A DNA stretch of 64,000 bases, taken from Allacma fusca. Its lineage: Eukaryota; Arthropoda; Collembola; Symphypleona; Sminthuridae. The notes beneath the pieces are model-generated. The model saw only the letters and a program-made list of their open reading frames with translations, was not told where the DNA came from and made no database searches. Made by a program: the position numbers and the translations under genes. Positions 35,537-48,206 of the stretch are shown here, piece by piece; the first letter of the stretch is position 1; each line of letters begins with the position of its first letter. The stretch lies in the NCBI GenBank assembly GCA_947179485.1, contig OX359246.1:18166001-18230000 (forward strand). The letters run 5' to 3'.

Positions 35537-36475
35537 AAACATGGACATGGTTGATAATATATAAAGGACTTTTTCGAAAGCCATTTTGCTTGATAGCCTT
35601 TTCGAAAGCAGTTGAGTTGAAACAACAATCACAAGCATAACTACTTGTGTTGAGTGTTGGGCCCATACTAGCTTATGCTCTGATGAATGGAAAAGTGTGG
35701 ATTAGCTCATGATAAACAAACTCCAGGCTTGGGATTTCATCTTCGTTAACCTTAAAAAAGCGTTTGAATTTTGAGACAAAATTGAAGCTTTTAACAAACT
35801 CGGTGAAATACTGGTATGTATACTATACTTTTTTTAAAATTCTGGCAAATTTAATTTATATGCCTCGATGTAATTGCCGGGTTGAGCAAGACGGGGCAAA
35901 TAAACGGGTCAATTGTTCCGGCGGATTATAATACTAATTATTACATTTTATTGCTGTAGGTAGAGAAGTTTCAAGGAAACACACATACATTATACAAAAA
36001 TAAAATCCTATTTAGTAAATTAAAATTTTTAACGAAATTAGGCTGCGACAAAGTTGTGCCAGCTGATATTGTATTCGTGAAGTAAAGGAAACCATTGTAA
36101 AGATGTAAATACTTCAGCAGCTGTATTAATTGCCTCATTCACACAAAACCGTATGGAGGTGCCAATAGGGAGAGACTATAAAGCAATAATTATTATTGAC
36201 CAAATAGTATTCCTATTTTTAATTATGATGGAGAAAAACATCTTTGAATTATAAATACAATAGGATCAAATGGTATAGAGTTGAATTTGAACTTCAGACT
36301 TCTGACGATCCGTCATTTTAAGGGTGGCTCTAATATTTCGTATTTGATACATTTGCTCTCCATCCTTAGCCTATACAGAATTCAAAATCCCTTCATACTT
36401 TTAAAATCATACAAATTATTAAAAGCCAAAAATAACAAACTATATACATATAAAAATTTCTAAAATAATCGTTCA
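35537..36475. repeat. Blocks delta and epsilon, unit 3 (non-coding)
   Basis: 35537-35880 is unmatched AT-rich DNA. 35880-36475 is block epsilon ('ttcagacttctgacgatccg', 'catccttagcctatacagaa'), also present before 9911, 46359 and the window end. Confidence 0.5.
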
Positions 36476-38486
36476 TTATAATAAAAATAATCTCACGTAT
36501 GCAAAACTCTGTCTAAGAAGGAGGCTCCACTTGGTTTGATCCAACAATTCGTTCAACGCGTCATCAAACATGAAATCAGCCACGTTAAGAAATACAGCAG
36601 CGAACTGATTTTCATTTCCTTGGACTTTTATAGCCACCAAAAGTCCTAGATCAGTTCCTTCAACCTCAAAAGCGAATGCTGCTTCAATATCTCTGTAAGC
36701 AAAGTTCAAACCGGAAAATGTTACATACATGCCAAAGTAATTATGATTTGTTCTTTATACGAATTTCGTAGTTAATAGTAGTTTACTTTTTCCCAGTTGC
36801 AATAAACATCACTGAACCCAATGGTGGCACTTCGGCCAACATTCCGGAACACTTACATGATCTGCATCCACGGAGTTTTAATGAAACGTTCAGACCATTA
36901 ACTGCAATGTTAATTATTAAAACATTCAACGGATTGGGATTCCCATCCAAAGAATTACTGATTTTAATAACAAATAGACCATTTGACGGGAACCATCTGG
37001 AACATTTACCAACTTCCATAAGACAGTTGACCCCATCTGAAGACCCGACCAGGCTGGAGACCTTTTGTAAATAACCCAAGGTTACAGGAACGTTTGAGGA
37101 TGTATCTCTTACAGGGTTAAATACGGGTGCTATTTTAGATGCAACATTTGATTCGAAAAAATCAATATTCACAATTGAATGGGAGCCTGGGGTCATATAA
37201 CCTCTTACAAAAAAAGATCCTTGACTTGAGAATATCTCAACAGGCGATTTGCTCCACTCATCGTATGGCTATAACCAATTTAACCAAATACTACGATTAC
37301 GCTTTGCATTTTTGAAAGAACACGATTATCACTTGTTTTTATCTAATTACTTATATACTTACGGACTCCCAATAATCCGGCAATTTCGAATTCTCGATCA
37401 ACGCATCATACAGAGATTCATCCACAGAAAGGTTTGTTGTAGAAAATCCAATGCCTAATCGGCAATTCTCATCGCGATTCCAGCAAACTACGGTCAAGCG
37501 TAATGCCGTAGTTCCAATTTCGAAGGTGCACAAGAATCTGCAGGTGGTTTTTAAAAGTCTAAAACAGGCAATGGGAGAATTCACAAAAAAAAAATGATAC
37601 AAAAGGTTCCAAAAAAGGATTTTAAGCGTATGCTGGCATATTCCAAATTATTTTATTACCTGTTTCCTTTAAAACATATAGCTTCGATTTTGCCACCATC
37701 GATCATTGGCGGTAATCTTAGTTTCTCACCACGATTTGGCACGACATAGTACAAGGGATTACACAACGTGGATTTTGAATAGTTGGCTGAAAATAATTAT
37801 TTATGTTACTTCTCAATCCTTCCATATCCCCATAATTATAACTGAATTAATTTGCATTCCATATTTGCAGAACACACGACACTAACCCAACGTTATTGCG
37901 CAGGTCAGGGGCTCCAAGAGCTGCAAATTTGAGATGATCTTCGGAATTGTATTTTCAAAAGGAATTATTGACCTCTCAACCTTGAGATTGTCCTGTAGTT
38001 TCAATTCCTCAAAACGAGCTTTCACCCATTTTCTTTCGTCATCAACGGTCATACTTCTAATTTTCTTGGGTACGTATTCCCCTGGCGGTTCTTTTGTAAT
38101 TGAGCAAATGGAGGTTTCACGCCCCGATGAGCTCAGTAAAAACTTACTTTCAGTGTTGGAATTATCAAAGGGAACGGTTTCTTTGGTTTTGTTCACATCC
38201 AACTGTATTTGCTCCACAACTTTCCTCAAAGCTTCATTTTCATGCTTCAGTTCTTTCAAAGTTGCTGATTGTTCCTCCAATTGGGATTTTATGCCAGCTA
38301 ACAATTCATCCCTGCAAATTACAAGCCATTATATTTTCAGCCAAATTACAAAAATATACAAAAATATACGTAGGCAGGAAATAAAATTGACAACTAAAGT
38401 TCTTTCTATTCTGAAGCAATGCTACAAATAAAATTCATAGAAATATGAGTAGTAAGTTAGATTTTTAATGTAATTTTAACTTACAT
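36476..38486 (-). CDS. Lineage-specific coiled-coil protein, unit 3 copy (best preserved, 482 aa)
   Basis: The exon model is complement(36476-36692, 36787-37268, 37363-37558, 37660-37786, 37887-38311, 38485-38486). All introns are GT-AG, 94-173 bp, and the lengths sum to 483 codons without a stop. The ATG is split across the first intron (AT|G, context AAAAATGGATG). Residues 1-40 (MDELLAGIKSQLEEQ, KELKHENEALRK) form a coiled coil. 40-140 is a charged linker. 140-250 contains LYYVVPNRGEKLRLPPMIDG and IGTTALRLTVVCWNRDENCR. 250-410 has VEIFSSQGSFFVRGY, FVIKISNSLDGN and LKLRGCRSCKCSGMLAEVPP, probably beta-rich. 410-482 is IEAAFAFEVEGTDLGLLVAI and a helical tail. No known domain was recognised. 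Four copies with conserved exon structure argue for a real gene. Confidence 0.8.
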
Positions 38487-40890
38487 TTTTGAATCCAGCT
38501 TTAGCACTTCGAACAATCCACTTCACAATTTGCTAAATGATTATTGAAATTTCTGACTACGAATAAATAGAGTCTGGAAGTAAACTTTCAGAGTTGTTCA
38601 GTGGTGGAAGTCAAAAAATTTGATGTACATTCACCTTCATAGACCGTTAAATATCCAGAATTAGCAGCAACAGTGTACAAGTCTTTTTATCCTGAAGATG
38701 GGTACAGTGTGCCCATAATAATTTCACTCTTCTTGTCATCAAAAGGGAGTGATTCAAAATATTTTTTTCCTTGGGTTTGTTCCAAATTTAGTTCAAGGTT
38801 TTGCAAAATCTGCTTTATTGACATGGATCAGGATTTTTGAGATCACAGGGTTCAATGTAGTTTATTTTTTTAAAAATACATTTTAAAAATCCTGATTTCT
38901 TAATTCTGTAAATTCCAGTCAAAATTTGTTGGGGAAATGCTTTAACGTATATTTGGGGGATATTTTAAAGGCGTTTCCTGGAGCTATTGCACATGTGTGT
39001 ATGATGTGAATTCTGGACATAACAGGAGGAAATAGAAACCAAGGCTAGAAAATTTTTTCATGAGATTCATAATCAATAATAAATCAAAGAAAAATGAATA
39101 ACTTGTCTTTTTATCATCTAAGATCTGACCGTTATAAAAATAGTAATATAATAAATAATATAACCAAATGAGTATTAATAAAAGCTACAAGACAAGGGCT
39201 TTAAAATATTTCTATCTCAGATACAGATACATCACACATCGTCCATCATAAAAAGACAACATCAAGTTTGCTCCTCCTCCGACTTTTCTTCATTGGCGCT
39301 CCTTAAACAAATATTCTTTGAACTTGTTCCCTAGATTTTCCTGTATGTTTGTATTTCACAACACAGTGGCCTATGTAATGGCTCCGCCGAGAGACTTTTA
39401 AATTTCCAACAAATTTGAGTTAAAATATTTTCATAAACACTTTTTGTATGAGAATAAAAAAAATGAAGAAGCTATTAGCTATATTAATTATACTATGCTG
39501 TACATTCCTTTTTTGAACCCTGTGACCTCATATCTTGACCCAGGTGATAGATGTAGATTTTATTAACAAAAACGGGAACTAAATTTGCTGCTAGAATGAG
39601 ATTTTCTTAGTTACTTGCTTATTCGGACTAGAGAGATGGGGGAAAGTGGGGTTTTATAAAATCATGATTTCTTAATTTTTCAGCTCTCATTCAGAATTTG
39701 TTTGTGAAAGTGTTTTAACGTACGTTTGTGGGAAATCTTAAGCCCTTCTCACGGAACTATTGCACATATCTCTATTATGTGAATTCTGGACATGGCAAGA
39801 GGGGATATGGACCAAGGTTAGAGAAATTCAGGGGCTAGTGTGGCGGAGGAGAAATGATTATGACCTCCTTGTACAAGTATTCGTACAGTAGAGTTATAGT
39901 TTTAAAAAATAATCTGATAATATCGTTCAATACATTGGGTACGTCTTATCGCCAACAGTTATCAGCTCATGAATAATTAGTTCCAGCTCAAGTAGGAAAT
40001 TGTATGAGTTAAAAATAAGTGTACACTGTACGGTTAACATAAGCTTAGCCCCAGATACGAAACATGGAAGATAGGCAGAATTTTACCCCGAAGGTTGAAG
40101 AAAGGCTTCATAAAATTTCTCGAAAATTGTAGATGAAGGAAGGGCGGGTTATACGTAGCCTTCGGATGTACTGAAGGCTTCATGCGTATGATATCTGACG
40201 CATAAAATACAAGGCAAAAGTATGAACCTTGTTAAACATTTGCAGGAACTTTCATCATTTGCTACAATACGTTTTCAATATTCATAAACTTTTTGATACC
40301 GATTTCTATAATTTTGTAATAAATGAAGGCTCGAAATGAAGGAGGGTTATTTTTGGAGGAAGCCTGAAGGAAGGGTGAATTATGTAGTTAAAAAATTGAC
40401 GCAGGACTGATTATGATGAAAGGCAAATAATTTTTGTAGAAGAAATGTTAGTAGAAAGAAGGAAGTCATTTTTTTTTGAAGGCTTGAAGAAGGGCCATTT
40501 CATTTGGACTTCTCTGGGTTACAGTTTTTCTACTTTATCGAATATTGCGAACTTAATTTCGGTGAGGTTTCAGCAAAGATCAAGGCGAAATGGCACAAAA
40601 TTTTCACTCATGGTACACACCATAAAACATACGATCTGCAACGCTGGAAGTTTATTCTTTAATTTTTATGTTACCAGTCCCATATGCCATAAATTGAAAA
40701 TTCTGTGCTTCAGTAGCTTATACATATATGCGAGTAATTTCCTGACGGCTGAGCCTACCTATTTTGTAGGCTAGGGTTCAAGTGTATATTCTTGCACCCT
40801 ATTTTGCCTATAAGCCTATTCAGTAAAATCCTTACACCCTATAAATAGCCTACAAATAGGCACATATGTAGGATATGCGGACACTTTTGC
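38487..40890. repeat. Blocks eta and alpha, unit 3/4 junction (non-coding)
   Basis: 38640-39990 is block eta. Here it contains an internal inverted pair ('gacatggatcaggattt'...'cacagggttcaatgtag' at 38820 against 'ttgaaccctgtgacctcata' at 39515), also present in unit 4. 39990-40520 is alpha. 40740-40870 carries TAGGC/GCCTA motifs like the worn end of the element family at 47552. No gene was found. Confidence 0.5.
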
Positions 40891-41512
40891 GTACAATAAT
40901 TTATTAATCATGTTGGCAATAATGACGCACACAGGGAAGTGGGCCACGTGTACATAGGTTACAAACGGAAGTAATAGTAAATATTTATCAAAAGTTCCTT
41001 TGTAAGTACCAGTGTTTCAAACGACACTTTCAATTATACATTCCCTAGAGATATTGTCAGCAATGGCCAGCGTATTATATCACGAAACGTAAATATTGTA
41101 TTCTAAAACTTTGCGATTTTGTTCACACTAAACCAATGCTACTACAAGGTCCCGTCGAGTAATGCCCTAATAAACAAAACTTTTCATATAACTTTTTTGA
41201 TAGCCCAGAAATAAGTATCATGAAATACAATAACATAGGAAAACATTGAAGGGTAACATGCTATACCATCAAAGCTATTCATTTAATTTCAACATGTCAT
41301 GTGACAAAACGTACGTGCAGGCAGGAGAAAGAACCTGTAGAATTAATGCTTTATTTATAGTGTACGAGCAATGCCAGTTAGCTGTCACAGTGTTAATAAT
41401 GCTTCCAAAAATATTTCTCAGTTCAAACTAAAGTATTTCGGCATTCTTAATCCAAAATTACGCAGCGTATTCCCGATTGAAATCTTTATAGCTGTCTTTG
41501 GCCACGGGAATT

Positions 41513-43273
41513 ATGGCTAATGGGGTACGCGTATACCACGTTTATTTACTTTGTTGGATTTTTTGTTCTTCTAATCAATGTCAAATAAACGGTGTCGTTC
41601 AAATATATTCCAAAATTCTAAAAACATACTTTGAAGCCACTCATTTGGCTGCCTCATTAGAGGCATTTAACAACCTTTGTCAAACACCATTAAAAATATC
41701 AACATTTCAAGAAGATATTATACCAGGATTTGAGCTCTTGAAAAAAGATAATCTTCGATTCCTGAGAAATTTTCGAGTGAATTTTGCGTTTTACGGAACC
41801 GTCTCAAGCATAAAACACGTATTTAAAAATCCGAAAGTAGTACAACTGGATCAAATGAGTTTCCAAGAAATCTGTGAAATCATTCAAACTCACAGTACAG
41901 ATTTGACACTATTATTTTTGATTAACTCGAAGCAAAAGCAGAACTCACAATCCAGGGTTAGCAAACCCAACGAAAATTTTGGAATGCCAATTTATAAAAC
42001 GGACTCCCTCAGAAATCGTCACATTCAAGTTGGTGTGTTCGATTTAAAGCCCCAATATTTCAATTATTATGGAAGGGAAATTGGCACAGCTTTCAACCTC
42101 GTTTCAACTGCATCTGCAAAATTCAACTTCACTTTTACTCTTTCCTTCCCTGCTCCGGCTGTTATTCAGCTTGAGGATGGTACATTGGGTGGGCTGGAGC
42201 ATGAAATCATTAATGATCGTATTGACGTAATGGTTCTTTACCCAGTTAGTTTTGTCCGAGCAGGGGGCGTTGATGCGAGTACATTTTTCTCGGTGGTGTC
42301 AGTAGTATTTATTACATCCCTTCCGGATGTACACAATGATTGGCGGGCAATCATTTATCCCTTAGAGCCCAGTACCTGGTTGGCAATCCTTGCTACTTCG
42401 ATTATTGTAGGGATTTTAATGTTCACAAAAATCAAGGGTTCACCAGAAGTGAAAGACGAATTGTTCTTGGCAATCATAATTGTATTCAATTCTTTGATCG
42501 GACAAAGTTGCAAAATTCCTAACTCACTTGGACACCTTGGTTTAATTTGGACAATTACGTGCATTCTGTTTAGCAACTATTACCAATCAAATTTACTCTC
42601 TTATTTGACATATCCCACGGCTAAGGAAATTCCGACTAACTTTAAAGAATTGGCGACACGAAAGGATTTTCAAATACGTGTTCAAGATTTACCGGGAGGT
42701 CCAATGGAAGTTTACTTTAACAAGAGTACAAACAAAGATTTGATCAATGTGAGAAATCGCTATAAACCTATTTCAGACTTGATTAAATGTGCCACGGATG
42801 CTGTCACGGTGAAGAAGCAAGTCTGTGTTGGCTGGGATTTCATTCTTGAAGGAATTATTCAAACAAATGCTACAATCAATGATCAATTTTATTCTGTAAT
42901 TCAGTCCAAATCCACACCTTTATCTTTCCTGACGAGCGCAATTCTCCAGAAAAATTCTCCAATGCTCACTGCTTTCAACGTGGTAATGGGATGGATGAGA
43001 GATACTGGTCATTATTCCCATTGGCTGAAGGAAACCCAAGCTTTGATTAAACTTGTGGGGAAAAAGTGGATGAAAACTCAAAATGGAACTCAACTTTATG
43101 ATGATTTATTGACAAAATTTCAGGACTCGCATTCTCTGAACGTTAAACCCTTTGGGCTAAGTAACTTGACTGCAGCCTTTGGTATTATTGTAACTGGTTC
43201 CTTATTTTCTGTGTTTGTTTTTGCTGCGGAAATGAGAAAACGGTTTGACAGTAGCGCCAGTACCAGGAAATGA
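41513..43273 (+). CDS. Divergent ionotropic receptor (IR) chemoreceptor, unit 4
   Basis: This is a single-exon gene of 586 residues, starting at the ATG at 41513; the upstream in-frame TTG is unlikely. MANGVRVYHVYLLCWIFCSS looks like a signal peptide. Residues 20-280 form the extracellular N-terminal and S1 part (RHIQVGVFDLKPQYF). Membrane segments are M1 at about 287-304 (STWLAILATSIIVGILMF), a pore loop at about 318-333 (FLAIIIVFNSLIGQSC), M3 at about 342-365 (with SNYYQSNLLSYLTYP, equivalent to the SYTANLAAFLT region of glutamate receptors), and M4 at about 556-572 (FGIIVTGSLFSVFVFAA). S2 lies between M3 and M4. The family forms odorant- or taste-gated cation channels in sensory dendrites. 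Lack of introns is common in divergent, lineage-expanded IRs. The ligand is unknown. It is flanked 5' by the conserved IR upstream block. Confidence 0.85.
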   Translation: MANGVRVYHVYLLCWIFCSSNQCQINGVVQIYSKILKTYFEATHLAASLEAFNNLCQTPLKISTFQEDIIPGFELLKKDNLRFLRNFRVNFAFYGTVSSIKHVFKNPKVVQLDQMSFQEICEIIQTHSTDLTLLFLINSKQKQNSQSRVSKPNENFGMPIYKTDSLRNRHIQVGVFDLKPQYFNYYGREIGTAFNLVSTASAKFNFTFTLSFPAPAVIQLEDGTLGGLEHEIINDRIDVMVLYPVSFVRAGGVDASTFFSVVSVVFITSLPDVHNDWRAIIYPLEPSTWLAILATSIIVGILMFTKIKGSPEVKDELFLAIIIVFNSLIGQSCKIPNSLGHLGLIWTITCILFSNYYQSNLLSYLTYPTAKEIPTNFKELATRKDFQIRVQDLPGGPMEVYFNKSTNKDLINVRNRYKPISDLIKCATDAVTVKKQVCVGWDFILEGIIQTNATINDQFYSVIQSKSTPLSFLTSAILQKNSPMLTAFNVVMGWMRDTGHYSHWLKETQALIKLVGKKWMKTQNGTQLYDDLLTKFQDSHSLNVKPFGLSNLTAAFGIIVTGSLFSVFVFAAEMRKRFDSSASTRK

Positions 43274-44185
43274 GCCGTTCAAGTGAAGCCACAGTGAATA
43301 TGGTTTCGGCAAAAAATATCCTGATATCATCAACTGCCATTTTATCTCCATCAAAATTAGTCCTACGTGATAAGAGGAAAGAATGGATATGAATCCGTAA
43401 ATCTTTATTTTTATTATTGGTACAATATTAAACACCCTTAGAAGTAACATCACAATTTTTCTACATTCAAAACATAGGTTCATGAAAATGATTCGGTCGG
43501 AATTGTTGCAGCAGTTAGGAGAGATTTTGTGAAACATCAACTTTTAAGATTTAAAATGTGTCGAAAGGTTGAACACCAATCGATGTTGTTAATTCAATTT
43601 TTTATTGAAACTCTATTATAAGACGAATTGTCTTGATTGGCATAGACCAGGTCTCCGATGATTCCTTCTATCCCAAAAAATAAGTTAGTATTTTTTTTTT
43701 TAAATTCCTTGTCAAAGTATTTTAACTTGTATTGTGAAATCAAAATTTTATTCGGGGTTACCCGGACGGTTGGAAAGAGGTATAATATTTGAGACTTTCA
43801 ACGTTACCTTGAGTTTTGTAATAATTATTCTTCAATAAATGACCAAGTAGTAGGGTAAAAATATTAACTTATTTTTTAAACTTAGCGAATATATCAGCAG
43901 AAAGAAATTGCAATTTTATTACCCAGAACATCAGTTAACAACTACTGCAGGATGAATGATTTAGTTCTTCGTTTAACGTCCCTAATTTCACTTGTGAATA
44001 AAGGAATAAAAGGAACAAAATGGAACAAAATCATTGCTTATCCCGAACTGTTCCACTGATGTCAATGAAATTTTTATACGCATACCAGATACCAGTCCTT
44101 ACTAGTACCATTATTTGTTTTTTAAATCATCAAAAATTTTTTTTTACACTAGTAAAATAATTTAAAAAAATAAGTTCAACATAAT
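43274..44185. repeat. Blocks gamma and delta, unit 4 (non-coding)
   Basis: The 3' flank of the receptor (to about 43850) matches 7406-7960 and 62944-63140. Block delta starts near 43990 and is interrupted at 44186 by a hAT-like MITE. Confidence 0.55.
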
Positions 44186-45364
44186 TAGGGTATGTCGATT
44201 GAAAATGCCCTGCAGTATTTGCCCGCCCAGCTGAAAATGCCCAAAATGCCTGCCCACATGCCCAAAAAATGGGCATGTGGGCAGCTTTTGAAAATGCCCT
44301 GATTTTGGGTATTTTGGGCAGGGCAAGTTGGGCATTTTGGGCATTTTCATTGCACCAAAATTGGATTACTAGCATATATTCAGAATACAAATCCAAATGC
44401 ATGAAAGTGCAGCCAAGGAAACGTTACAAATGTGAATGTCTGGTTATTCGTTTGTTCGTAATATATTATAATGGCAAAAACAGCCAAATCAATTTAATTT
44501 CATTGACATGAAGTGATATCATTTATCACTCCTATGAAAATAAATTTCTATGTAAACAATAATATGAAATAAATTTACATATGCGTCACTGACGGGCGGG
44601 CAGAAATTTTATTTTCCTTTGAAGTACGAACCCCTAAATTAAAAATCTAATGGTAAGGGATCAGTCAAAATTTTAATGGGTGATGTAGCTGAATTTTATA
44701 CTCATTTTATTCTGCATCACTACTGTCTGCAGTTTGCAAGGATCAACCAAAAATGGCTCGAGTAAAAACCAATATACATCCTCCATGCAGGTCCCCAAAT
44801 ATTGTTGTTTCTAGTTTTATGGTGTATAAAACAATTATTGTATGGGTTCAACTTTTAACCGAAATGACATTTCTGATCGCAGTAATATACATGTATAGGG
44901 GTATGTGAATATTCCCAGGATGGTGGAAATTCATTTTCTTCTGCCTTTATTATTTATTTCTACAGTTTCAAAAATAGTTCCTATTATAATTTAATTTATA
45001 GCCGTATCGTGTACAGGTATTTCACAAATTGTAATGTTCAATATGACATATAGTATCCAAACGTATTTCATCACCGGCTGAATTAACTTCGTCAACATAA
45101 TGACATAAATCCAATAAAATTTTCAAGGTAATTTCGAACGATTTTTCTCCAAAATTACAAAGACATTTTCAAATCCATTGTCCAATGTATAGATTGTTCT
45201 ATTATACAGTATTCCACGATTCTGCCCAAAATGCCCAATTTGTCCTCGATGAAAATGCCCAATATGCCCTATTATGCCGCCCTCGCCCTGAAATGAAAAT
45301 GCCCTGGCATTTTGGGCGGGCAAGTTGCCCAAAATGCCGGGCATTTTCAAATCGACATACCCTA
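44186..45364. mobile_element. hAT-like MITE with GGGCATTTT arrays, TSD AACATAAT
   Basis: Ends TAGGGTATGTCGATT and its complement are perfect over 15 bp and continue as GAAAATGCCC. TSDs AACATAAT lie at 44178-44185 and 45365-45372. Block delta in units 1 and 3 provides the empty-site context. About 150 bp at each end is packed with AAAATGCCC/GGGCATTTT and GGGCAGG motifs. The central 0.9 kb is AT-rich with no coding signal. Confidence 0.9.
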
Positions 45365-46358
45365 AACATAATACAATAAAGGGAGTAAGGATAAGTGTCC
45401 GTAGCTGACGCCGCCCTAGGCGACAGCCTTAACTAATCGCGGAGTGGAGCTATGGTTTTTAACATGTCAAAATGTAACAATAGAGCCCTACAGATTCCCT
45501 TGCCGCTCCAAAAAATGCAGCCAGACGTTATAAGTCATAACTGAATGAATGATCGCATGATAATTATACTACATATGTACATACATTGTTGCTTAACCAA
45601 ATGCAAATTGGAAACGCTAATATTTTAAAGAATGTTCGCTGAGGATTGCCGTCATTAAATTTATATCCGATTATGTTCTGGAGCAGGAATGCATGCCCGT
45701 AACACCAAACTGGTGGCAACACAACTTCCGTTTAAGAAAGACTTAAAATGAATCGATCAATTGTTTAGGTAGATTATAATACTAATAATTATATCTTTAT
45801 TATAATATTTTATTATTATCAATATTACATTCTTATTACTGTAAGTAGAGAAGTTTCACTAAAGCATAAGTCGGTTATTCGACAATAATTATTATTATAT
45901 TTTGTAAATAATTATAAATTTTTAACAGAATATTAGGCTGCGACAAAGGTATGCCTACTGACAATTTATTCGTGAAGTAGAGGACACCATTGCAACAATA
46001 TAAGTTCTTCAGCAGCTAAACTAAATGGCCATACACGCAAAATGCAATAGAAGTTCCATTGTGGCGAGGTAGTGACTATAAAGCAATTCCGATTGACCGT
46101 ATAGTATTGCTATTTATAAGTATCATGGAAAACAATATTTTTTAATTATAAATAACATACAATCAAAATCCAACGGTATAGAGCCGGATTTGACCTTCAG
46201 ACTTCTGACGGTCCGTCATTTTGATGTTAGCCCTAATGTTTCGTATTGGATACGTCTGATCCCCATCCTTAGCCTAAACAGAATTCAAAATGCCCTACAT
46301 TTTTAAGATCATACAAATTGTTATACAGGAAAAAATACCAAACCACCTACAAAGGTTC
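45365..46358. repeat. Blocks delta and epsilon, unit 4 (non-coding)
   Basis: This continues delta from 44185 and then epsilon ('ttcagacttctgacggtccg'). No genes were seen. Confidence 0.55.
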
Positions 46359-47784
46359 CTAAAAAATCGTTCTTTGTCGTAAAAATCATCTCACGTTTGC
46401 AAACTTCTGCCTAAGAAGGAGGTTCCACTTGGTTTGATCCAACAATTCGTCCCACGCGTCATCAAACATGAAATCAGCAACGTTAAGAAATACAGCGGCG
46501 AATTTATTTTCATTTCCTTGGGCTTTTATTGCCACAAAAAATCCTAGATCAGTTCCTTCAATCTCATAAGCGAATGCTGCTTCAATACCTCTGAAAGTAA
46601 TCGTTCAAACAGGAAAATGTTACAGGCATGCAACATTTAATATGATTTGTTCTTTATGTGGATTTTGTAGTTGATAATAGTTTACGTTTTTCCAGTTGCA
46701 CTAAACATCTCCGAACCCAATGGTTGCACTTCGGCTAACATTCTGGCACACGCAAATGTTCTACATCCTCGAAATTTCAATGAAACGTTCAGACCATTGA
46801 CTGAAATAAAAATTATTAAAACATTCGATTGAGTCCCATCCCGAGAATTGTCTATTTTAATAACAAATAGAACATTTGACGAAAACCAACTGTAACACTA
46901 ACCAACTTCCATAACACAAGTGATCACATCTGAAGAACCGACCAGGCTAGAGACCCTTCGGAAATTATCCAAGGTAACAGCAGTATTTGAGGATGTAGTT
47001 CGGACAGGGCTAAATATGAATGCTACTTCAGATGGAACATTGGATTCGAAAATTTCAATATTCACAATTAAATGGGATGTGTCTCCCCGTGGAGATTTGC
47101 TAGATAACCGGGAGATATGACCTCTTACAAAAAAAGATCCTTGATTTGAAAATATCTCAACAGGCAATTTGCTCAAGCTAGACTACAACCAAATCCCGTG
47201 ATTAGACTACATCGTTGAAAGTACATGATTATCATTTGTTCTTGTGCTAATACTTACCAACATCCAATCATCTGGCAAGTTCGAATTCCGTTTCAACACA
47301 GAATACAGGAATTCATCCACAGGAAGGTCTCTTGGAGAAAATCCAATACCCAATAGGCAATTCCCATTGGAATTAATCCTGAAAATTATGGTCAAGCGCA
47401 ATAACGTAGTTCCAATTACGTAGGAGCACAAGAACTCACAGGATCCCCTAAAAATAAGGTTACACAGATCAAGCTAATTGTGCACACGCAAAATTATATA
47501 CAAAGAGTAATTACACTCCGGTAAACATAATTTTGTTTTATTACCCACTTCCAAAGATGCATTTCCTTCCTACAAGGATCCTACAAATAGGCATATTTAT
47601 AGGATAGGAACTGACTTTGCAAGAATTTATATGTAGGATAAGGAAGGCATGAAACATCTAATTAATAAAAGTAGGAATAGGATAGGAAGCCTCCTTCCGA
47701 GGAAAAGTACAAATAGGAAGGGCAGGAGTTAGCTGGCAAAGCATAAAGTATGTATGTAGGAAATCGGAAAGGCCTCAATCCTAA

Positions 47785-48206
47785 GGGAGCGTTCACAAAT
47801 GACGTCATCAAATTAGTGGGTGGGTGCTAACGGGAGATGATGATGTTGATGACGCAGTGGTAGGGTGGATTTGACCAAATGATGATGTCATCAACCGGCG
47901 AATGTTACCAACGATTTTTTTGCTTAACCGTTAACAGTTTTGGTAGTTTGATTCAACCTGTTTCGACTTGCTTACTTGCCGAAAATGCCGAAAATGCCAG
48001 GCATTTTCAAATTAAGACATTTTCAGGGCATTTTTAGGTAGGCAGGTATAAAACCCAGGGCATTTTCAATTGTGCAACCCTGGTGATGATGACGTCATTA
48101 CATGGGGTGGGTGCGTCGTTTCATCATATGATGATGTCTGATGACAAGTGTGTGACTGGGTGCCTAAAAACCAGTATTTTGGATGACGTCATTTGTGAAC
48201 GCTCCC
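47785..48206. mobile_element. PIF/Harbinger-like MITE, TSD TAA
   Basis: TIRs GGGAGCGTTCACAAATGACG (perfect, about 25 bp, continuing TCATC) are flanked by TAA at 47782-47784 and 48207-48209. Removing the element restores the palindrome 'tcaatcctaa'/'ttaggattga' of the host element, confirming the boundaries. The interior has GATGATGAT runs and a patch of GGCATTTTC motifs with a CAGGGTTGCACAATTG-type terminus, probably a fragment of yet another MITE. Confidence 0.75.

Noticed and set aside
41246-41431. 61-codon frame identical in both IR units
   Set aside because: It lies in the converted 5' flank where all DNA is identical, and the corresponding DNA of unit 3 does not keep the frame. Identity is therefore not evidence of coding.
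41498-41512. Upstream extension of the IR frame (TTG start)
   Set aside because: The first ATG at 41513 is followed directly by a signal-peptide-like stretch; a TTG start is unlikely in an animal gene.
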